Shown here in pieces: positions 58,464 to 64,000 of a stretch of 64,000 bases of DNA (positions are counted from its first letter, which is position 1; each line of letters begins with the position of its first letter). A model generated the notes under the pieces. The model had not been told where the DNA came from, did not search any database, and was given only the letters and a program-made list of their open reading frames with translations. This DNA is from DATDAW01 sp036524675 (GTDB lineage Bacteria > Verrucomicrobiota > Verrucomicrobiia > Chthoniobacterales > DASVRZ01), in contig DATDBU010000180.1 in assembly GCA_036524675.1 (NCBI GenBank), positions 16,397 through 80,396 of the forward strand, in the 5' to 3' direction. The position numbers and the translations under genes are program-made.

Positions 58464-59429
58464 ATGCAACTGACACCTCAGCGGGATTTCAAAGTCGTTC
58501 TCGGTCTGATTGCCGTAGTAGCGGTGCCTGCGGTTGTCGCGCTGCTATCGGCGCGTGTGGCTCAAAAACCTGTGCTATTGACTCCGCAGCCCAGCTTTTT
58601 GGGCTATACCCGCAGTTTGTCTCTCTTTATCTCGCCTATCCTGGCAGTATTAGTGTGGCTGCACATCCATCGGGATTTTCGATTTCAACGCCGGGCTTTT
58701 TATTGGACCGTGATCCCGCTGGCCCTCACCGGCTTTCTGCTGGATTTTGTGTTCGGGACGCTTTTTTTCCAGTACCCGAATCGAGAGGCCACGCTGGGAT
58801 GCTGGTTACCGGGTTGGGATTGGAATACGTTGCGGATTGAACCGGATCGTTTGCCTCTGGAGGAGTTTGTTTTTTACGCCACCGGATTCATGGCCGTGCT
58901 GTTGATTTATCTCTGGTGCGACGAGTATTGGTTTGGCGCTTACAACGTCCCGGATTACCGGGTTGAAGCCAATAAACTGGACCGGGTCATTCATCTCCAC
59001 TGGCCTTCTCTCTGGATCGGCGTCGCGCTAATTGCGGCGGGTTGGTTGTACAAGAATTTCGGACCGGTTTCCGATCAGCGGGGATTTCCCGGCTATTTCA
59101 CTTTCCTGGTCGTGGCAGCCATCGTGCCGAGTATCCTGCTTTATGACGCGGCGAAGCGTTTCATCAATTGGCGCGCCGTGAGTTTCACTTTCTTTATGAT
59201 CCTGCTGGTTAGCCTGCTTTGGGAGGCCACATTGGCCGTTCCTTACGGCTGGTGGGGATATGAGCCAGGCCCCATGCTCGGCATCTACGTGTACGCCTGG
59301 ACGAAGTTGCCGCTGGAGGCCGTAATTCTGTGGATGGCCGTCACTTTTACCACGGTCATTGTCTATGAAGTAGTGAAGATTCTATGCGCCAGTGACCGCG
59401 GGATAAGACGAATGTTAACTGGAAAATAA
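58464..59429 (+). CDS. Lycopene-cyclase-domain-like membrane protein, paralogue 2
   Basis: 321 residues from MQLTPQRDFKVVLGL, collinear with the preceding protein over its whole length: LPLEEFVFYATG, LIYLWCDEYWFGAYNVPD, GFPGYFTFLVVAAIVPSILL, WEATLAVPYGWWGY, TKLPLEAVILW, TTVIVYEVVK. In the second repeat the pattern is PLEAV, so the double Glu is lost there, while the first paralogue keeps PVEE. GGGAGGAG lies 13 bases upstream and the gene begins 22 bases after its twin, so they form an operon. Two dissimilar halves could make a heterodimer, as in CrtYc/CrtYd enzymes. Confidence 0.6.
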   Translation: MQLTPQRDFKVVLGLIAVVAVPAVVALLSARVAQKPVLLTPQPSFLGYTRSLSLFISPILAVLVWLHIHRDFRFQRRAFYWTVIPLALTGFLLDFVFGTLFFQYPNREATLGCWLPGWDWNTLRIEPDRLPLEEFVFYATGFMAVLLIYLWCDEYWFGAYNVPDYRVEANKLDRVIHLHWPSLWIGVALIAAGWLYKNFGPVSDQRGFPGYFTFLVVAAIVPSILLYDAAKRFINWRAVSFTFFMILLVSLLWEATLAVPYGWWGYEPGPMLGIYVYAWTKLPLEAVILWMAVTFTTVIVYEVVKILCASDRGIRRMLTGK

Positions 59430-59519
59430 AACGTCCTTTCGTAAGCCGTTTCCCGCCCTTTGCGTGCGTGCTTTCTCTTTTCGTCCGTTCTGCCTTCTAC
59501 CTTCTTCTTTCTGCCTTTC

Positions 59520-62369
59520 CTAATACGCTTCCATCGGCAGACACGAGCAAACCAGGTTGCGGTCGCCGTAGACGTTGTCGATGCGACCGACGGCAGGCCA
59601 GAATTTATAGGCACGCGTCCATGGAGCCGGATAAGCAGCTTGTTCGCGGGAATACGGGCGATCCCATTTGTCCGAAAGAAGTGCCTGCGCGGTATGTGGA
59701 GCTTTTTTGAGGACATTCACTTTGCGGTCCGCTTCGCCGCGCTCGATGGCCTGGATTTCGCCGTGGATCGCGATCATGGCGTCGCAGAAACGGTCCAGTT
59801 CGGCTTTGGACTCGGATTCGGTGGGCTCGACCATGAGCGTGCCGGGCACGGGCCAGGACATCGTCGGCGCGTGGAAGCCGTAGTCCATGAGTCGCTTGGC
59901 GATGTCTTCGACTTCGATGCCGGCAGTCGCCTTGAAGCCGCGCGTATCGAGAATGCATTCGTGGGCCACCAAACCGTTCTTGCCTTTGTAGAGCACGGGA
60001 AAATACGGCTCCAGCCGGCGCGCGATGTAGTTGGCGTTCAGGATAGCGATCTCCGTGGCGAGTTTCAGGCCACCGGCGCCCATCATCCGGATATACATCC
60101 ACGAAATGACGTCGATGCTGGAGCTTCCCCACGGCGCGGCGCTGACGGCGCCTTTAGTTCCGAGCGCAGGATGACCCGGTAAAAATGGCTTCAGATGTTC
60201 CGCAACACCGATCGGACCGACACCCGGACCGCCGCCACCGTGCGGAATGCAGAAGGTTTTGTGAAGGTTGAGATGGCAAACATCCACGCCGATATCGCCC
60301 GGCCGGCAAAGGCCAACCTGCGCATTCATGTTCGCGCCATCCATGTAAACCTGGCCGCCGTTGGCGTGGATGATGTCGCAGATTTCCCGAATGGTTTCCT
60401 CGAAAACACCGTGCGTGGACGGATAAGTGATCATCAACGCCGCAAGATCGTTTGCATGCGCAGCGGCTTTGGAGCGGAGATCATCGACGTTGATATTTCC
60501 GGCAGCGTCACAAGCAACAGGGACGATTTTAAAGCCTGCCATCGCGGCGCTCGCCGGGTTGGTTCCGTGGGCGGAAGTCGGAATGAGACAGACCCGGCGA
60601 TGGGATTGCCCTTGAGCAGCGTGATATTCCCGAACGGCGAGTAACCCGGCGTACTCCCCCTGCGCGCCGGAGTTTGGCTGAAGCGAGACGGAGGCAAAGC
60701 CGGTGATCTCCGCGAGCCAATTCTCCAACTGGGAAAACAATTCGAGATAACCCTCCACCTGATCCAGCGGCGCGAACGGATGGAGCTTTCCAAATTCCGG
60801 CCACGTCACCGGGAACATTTCTGCCGTAGCGTTGAGCTTCATCGTGCATGACCCAAGCGGAATCATCGATGTGGTGAGCGACAGATCGCGATTCTCGAGG
60901 CGTTTGAGGTAACGCAGGAGTTCGGTCTCGGAATGGTGTGTGTTGAAAACGGAAGCTTTCAAAAAATCGGAGGAGCGCAGGAGCCCTTTGGGGAGGCCGT
61001 CACCTCCGAGCGTCGCAACGGTTTTCTGGATGCCGAAGAGGCTGAGGAGAGTTGCGACGTCGGCAGCAGTCGTTGTTTCATCCAGAGAAATACCGAGTGT
61101 GCCGTCACCGAAATCGCGAAGATTGATCCGCTTCGACGCCGCAATTTTAAGAACGAGATTCGTATCGGCCGGAGCGACCCGCAGCGTGTCGAAGTAGCTG
61201 GCATTTAAGATGTTAACGCCGCCCTGGCGCAGGCCGATCGCAAGCGCGTCCGTGAGCTGGCTCACGCGCGTGGCGATGGCTTTGAGACCTTCCGGACCAT
61301 GATAAACCGCATATGTTGAAGCGATGACCGCGAGCAAAACTTGCGCGGTGCAGATGTTGCTGGTGGCTTTGTCGCGCCGGATATGTTGCTCACGGGTCTG
61401 CAACGAGAGACGCATCGCTGGATTGCCTTCGGAATCGACCGAAACACCGATGAGCCTGCCGGGCATGGACCGTTTGTAAATGTCGCGCGTGGCCATGTAT
61501 CCCGCATGTGGACCGCCGAAACCGAGCGGAACACCAAAACGCTGTGAACTGCCGATCGCGACATCTGCGCCGAATTCGCCCGGCGCCTTCAGCAGCGTGA
61601 GCGCCAGCAAATCCGCCGCGACAATCGCCAGTGCGTTCGCGACATGCGCCTTTTCTACAAACTCGGCATAGTCGAAAACAGAGCCGTCCGTCGCCGGATA
61701 TTGGACAAGCACGGCGAACGGTTTCACGGCAAAGTCGAACGTCGTATGATCTCCCACGACGACCTCAATATCGAGCGGTTGCGCCCGGGTTTTTACGAGC
61801 GCAATGGTCTGCGGATGGCACAATTCAGAGACAAAAATGACGTCTACGGTGCCCGGCTTGCGCACTGAAAGCGTCAAATGCATCGCCTCCGCAGCAGCGG
61901 TCGCTTCGTCGAGAAGCGAGGCATTCGCAATCTCCAGCGCCGTCAGATCCATGATCATGGTCTGAAAATTCAACAATGCCTCCATGCGCCCCTGCGAAAT
62001 CTCCGCCTGATACGGCGTGTAAGCCGTGTACCAGCCAGGATTCTCCAAAATATTTCGCTGAATAACCGGTGGAGTGAGCGTGTCCGAATAGCCCATGCCG
62101 ATGTAATTCTTGAAGACTTTGTTTTTCGCCGCCAACCCCTTCAACTCAGTTAACGCAGCCGATTCACCAATCGCTTCCGGTAGATCCAGCGGACGCTGCA
62201 GCCGGATGTTTTCGGGCACTGCTGCGTCGATGAGCACATCCAGATTTTCAGCGCCAACCAGCTCGAGCATCGCTGCCTGTTCTGCCGCGTCCGGCCCGAT
62301 GTGCCTTCGGGCAAAAGTATCCAGCGGATTCAAGGAAGCAGACGATTCGATACTGGCAATTTCGTGCAT
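59520..62369 (-). CDS. gcvP: Glycine dehydrogenase (decarboxylating), P-protein
   Basis: 949 residues, full-length single-chain form. N-terminal half begins TFARRHIGPDAAEQAAML; C-terminal half holds the PLP lysine in CHLNLHKTFCIPHGGGGPG. It ends CSCLPMEAY, the typical GcvP tail. It decarboxylates glycine and loads the aminomethyl group on the H-protein. gcvT, gcvH and lpd are not in the window, so the gene is separated from them. It is divergent from the DUF4139 gene. Confidence 0.97.
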   Translation of the reverse strand: MHEIASIESSASLNPLDTFARRHIGPDAAEQAAMLELVGAENLDVLIDAAVPENIRLQRPLDLPEAIGESAALTELKGLAAKNKVFKNYIGMGYSDTLTPPVIQRNILENPGWYTAYTPYQAEISQGRMEALLNFQTMIMDLTALEIANASLLDEATAAAEAMHLTLSVRKPGTVDVIFVSELCHPQTIALVKTRAQPLDIEVVVGDHTTFDFAVKPFAVLVQYPATDGSVFDYAEFVEKAHVANALAIVAADLLALTLLKAPGEFGADVAIGSSQRFGVPLGFGGPHAGYMATRDIYKRSMPGRLIGVSVDSEGNPAMRLSLQTREQHIRRDKATSNICTAQVLLAVIASTYAVYHGPEGLKAIATRVSQLTDALAIGLRQGGVNILNASYFDTLRVAPADTNLVLKIAASKRINLRDFGDGTLGISLDETTTAADVATLLSLFGIQKTVATLGGDGLPKGLLRSSDFLKASVFNTHHSETELLRYLKRLENRDLSLTTSMIPLGSCTMKLNATAEMFPVTWPEFGKLHPFAPLDQVEGYLELFSQLENWLAEITGFASVSLQPNSGAQGEYAGLLAVREYHAAQGQSHRRVCLIPTSAHGTNPASAAMAGFKIVPVACDAAGNINVDDLRSKAAAHANDLAALMITYPSTHGVFEETIREICDIIHANGGQVYMDGANMNAQVGLCRPGDIGVDVCHLNLHKTFCIPHGGGGPGVGPIGVAEHLKPFLPGHPALGTKGAVSAAPWGSSSIDVISWMYIRMMGAGGLKLATEIAILNANYIARRLEPYFPVLYKGKNGLVAHECILDTRGFKATAGIEVEDIAKRLMDYGFHAPTMSWPVPGTLMVEPTESESKAELDRFCDAMIAIHGEIQAIERGEADRKVNVLKKAPHTAQALLSDKWDRPYSREQAAYPAPWTRAYKFWPAVGRIDNVYGDRNLVCSCLPMEAY

Positions 62370-62451
62370 CGGCTGATCGTATGAACGCGCCCCAACAAAT
62401 CAACGGAAAGTAAACATCGGCTAAGAAAATCCCCTCTCCTGCGTTTTTTGT

Positions 62452-63897
62452 ATGATGAAGATCCTTTTCCCCGCAGCTCTTTTGGCAACATTGGCTAGCA
62501 TCGGTGCGGTTTCGACCGGCTCCGCTCAAACAGCTTCCCCGGACAGCGTCGCCCTTACGATCTACAACCAAAACTTTGGTGTCGTTCGAGAGACGCGAAA
62601 GTTGAATATCCACGATGGCATTGTCCGGTTCACCGATGTTGCCACGCAGATCGATCCTACAAGCGTCCACTTCTTATCGCTGACCGATCCTAAGGCAAAA
62701 GTGCTGGAGCAAAACTACGAGTTCGACCTCGTTTCCGCGGATAAACTCCTCCAGAAATATATCGATCGGGACATTACCGTAAAAACGGCCGGAGGCGCCG
62801 TTTACAAAGGGAAATTGCAGAGCTTTGACGTTGGCCAAATTGTTCTTGATCAAGGCGAAAACGGCGGCATCGCGATGATCCAGCGTCCGCAAAACATCGT
62901 CGATATCCAGTTTGGCTCGCTGCCTGACGGTCTTATCACTCGACCTTCGCTCGTCTGGAAAGTCGCTACCGAAAAACCGGGCGATCAGACCGTCGAAATC
63001 GCGTATCAGACGCAGGGAATATCCTGGAACGCGGACTACAACCTCGTTTTGAATGACGACGAAACCAAGGCCGACCTCGGGGGCTGGGTCACCATCAACA
63101 ATCAATCGGGCGGAACATTCAAGGACGCGAAATTGAAGCTCGTCGCTGGCGACGTGCACCGTGTGCAACCGCCTCAATTGGAAGAGCGTGCTCGGTTTGC
63201 CATAGCCGGGCTGCAAAAAGCCCAAGAGCAAACAGGTTTCGAAGAAAAATCGTTCTTCGAATACCACCTCTATACCCTCGGACGCCCCGCCACCGTCGCG
63301 CAGAACCAGACCAAACAAATCGAACTCCTCTCCGCCAACACCATCCCAGTTAAAAAAATCTACACGTATAGGGGTTCACCCTACCCATTCTATGGAGGAT
63401 TAAACATTAGCGACGATTTCGGCAGCACCTCTCCGAACAAAAAAGTCAATGTCCAGTTCGAGATCGACAACAAAAAGGAGAACAACCTCGGCATGGCCCT
63501 GCCCAAAGGAAAGATCCGCATCTCGAAACGCGATCCGGCGGACAACTCCCTCGAATTCATCGGCGAAGACCAGATCGATCACACGCCGAAAGACGAAAAG
63601 ATCCGGGTCACAACGGGGGACGCCTTTGACATCGTCGGTGAACGCAAACGGACCGATTTCAAACTCGACAGCGGCCGCAAAACCGCCAGCGAAACCTTCG
63701 AAATCAAGATTCGCAACCACAAGGACACTCCCGTCGAGGTGCTTATCAAAGAGATCCTTTATCGCTGGAACGAATGGGAGATCACGAAATCCAGCGACGC
63801 TTGGACCAAGTTCGATTCCAACACGATCCATATCCCTGTGAAAATCGAGAAAGACGGCGAAAAGGTTGTCACTTACACGGTGCGCTACACGTGGTGA
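62452..63897 (+). CDS. Secreted DUF4139-type protein
   Basis: 481 residues. Signal peptide ILFPAALLATLASIGAVSTG ending near SAQTAS. The body has the DUF4139 pattern GISWNADYNLVLNDDETKAD, GGWVTINNQSGGTFKDAKL and LVAGDVHRV, then a C-terminal beta part with EFEIDNKKENNLGMALPKG-like sequence and HKDTPVEVLIKEIL. Proteins of this family are exported and beta-rich; function unknown. ATG 62455 is an alternative start. It is divergent from gcvP, with 82 bases between the genes. Confidence 0.85.
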   Translation: MMKILFPAALLATLASIGAVSTGSAQTASPDSVALTIYNQNFGVVRETRKLNIHDGIVRFTDVATQIDPTSVHFLSLTDPKAKVLEQNYEFDLVSADKLLQKYIDRDITVKTAGGAVYKGKLQSFDVGQIVLDQGENGGIAMIQRPQNIVDIQFGSLPDGLITRPSLVWKVATEKPGDQTVEIAYQTQGISWNADYNLVLNDDETKADLGGWVTINNQSGGTFKDAKLKLVAGDVHRVQPPQLEERARFAIAGLQKAQEQTGFEEKSFFEYHLYTLGRPATVAQNQTKQIELLSANTIPVKKIYTYRGSPYPFYGGLNISDDFGSTSPNKKVNVQFEIDNKKENNLGMALPKGKIRISKRDPADNSLEFIGEDQIDHTPKDEKIRVTTGDAFDIVGERKRTDFKLDSGRKTASETFEIKIRNHKDTPVEVLIKEILYRWNEWEITKSSDAWTKFDSNTIHIPVKIEKDGEKVVTYTVRYTW

Positions 63898-63932
63898 TTG
63901 AAGTGTGCGTATTCGCGTCTTATATAGGCCGG

Positions 63933-64000
63933 GTGCTGACACTGACGCCGACCAAAGCTCGAGCGAATCTTTCTGCACTGCTGAAAAAGGCTCTCGAGGG
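63933..64000 (+). CDS. Start of a probable Phd/YefM-family antitoxin (cut by window end)
   Basis: The last 68 bases read VLTLTPTKARANLSALLKK then ALEG from GTG 63933, which has the prevent-host-death pattern (T-x-x-x-A-R-x-N-L-S-x-L-L). Such antitoxins bind DNA and a PIN- or RelE-type toxin that would follow outside the window. Only 22 residues are visible, so this is a motif-based call. Confidence 0.5.
   Translation, partial: MLTLTPTKARANLSALLKKALE

Overview
The window reads like a chromosomal segment of a Gram-negative soil bacterium. The closest overall match I can suggest is Verrucomicrobiota (perhaps the Chthoniobacterales side), because it combines an alternative complex III (ActABCDEF) cluster, PEP-CTERM sorting, cobalamin mutases and very repeat-rich intergenic DNA. 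This is inference from gene content; other phyla such as Acidobacteriota are not excluded.

Layout. 1-2.7 kb: glycogen branching enzyme (cut by the window edge) coupled to a GT4 glycosyltransferase. 2.7-8.6 kb: a complete export operon of the E. coli CecR/YbhGFSR type (TetR regulator, HlyD-like adaptor, double ATPase, two permeases) with a clear palindromic operator. 8.8-17.7 kb: hybrid histidine kinase, a two-domain DUF6421-like protein of unknown function, a 1284-residue subtilase with a PEP-CTERM motif in its middle, and a DUF1573 protein. 17.7-29.4 kb (minus strand): actA-B-C-D-E-F followed by a small membrane protein and ccoN/ccoO/ccoP-like genes. The CcoN-like protein has lost nearly all heme and copper ligands, so this cluster as encoded is a quinol:cytochrome c oxidoreductase with a non-catalytic oxidase-like partner. 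29.8-31.5 kb: methyltransferase and an ABC-2 permease.

31.7-52.4 kb: immediately after tRNA-Ala(CGC) the DNA becomes visibly more GC-rich and carries acyl-CoA catabolism: two thiolase-family proteins, an OB-fold/zinc partner, acyl-CoA dehydrogenase, three AMP-forming acyl-CoA synthetases, aldehyde dehydrogenase, a FabG-like reductase and a split IcmF (cobalamin mutase plus G-protein chaperone). Here an EF-G paralogue, an M28 peptidase and an FmdB zinc ribbon also occur. This block is studded with one family of REP hairpins, centred on a broken REP-associated transposase (RAYT); REPs sit on stop codons and inside two reading frames. A possible integrase remnant lies next to the tRNA, so the block may be an old island.

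52.6-56.6 kb: a TetR-controlled divergent redox operon (aldo/keto reductase, SDR, alpha/beta hydrolase, membrane protein) with twin operators. 56.6-57.5 kb: gene-free, filled by an inverted tandem repeat and a degenerate array of about 21-bp period. 57.5-59.4 kb: two tandem paralogues with lycopene-cyclase-type repeats. 59.5-64 kb: glycine decarboxylase (gcvP), a secreted DUF4139-type protein and the start of a likely Phd/YefM antitoxin.

A recurring theme is short repeats: at least four intergenic loci carry two inverted arms, each arm built of a different 6-9 bp tandem unit, and heptamer or REP sequences have entered coding regions in frame.
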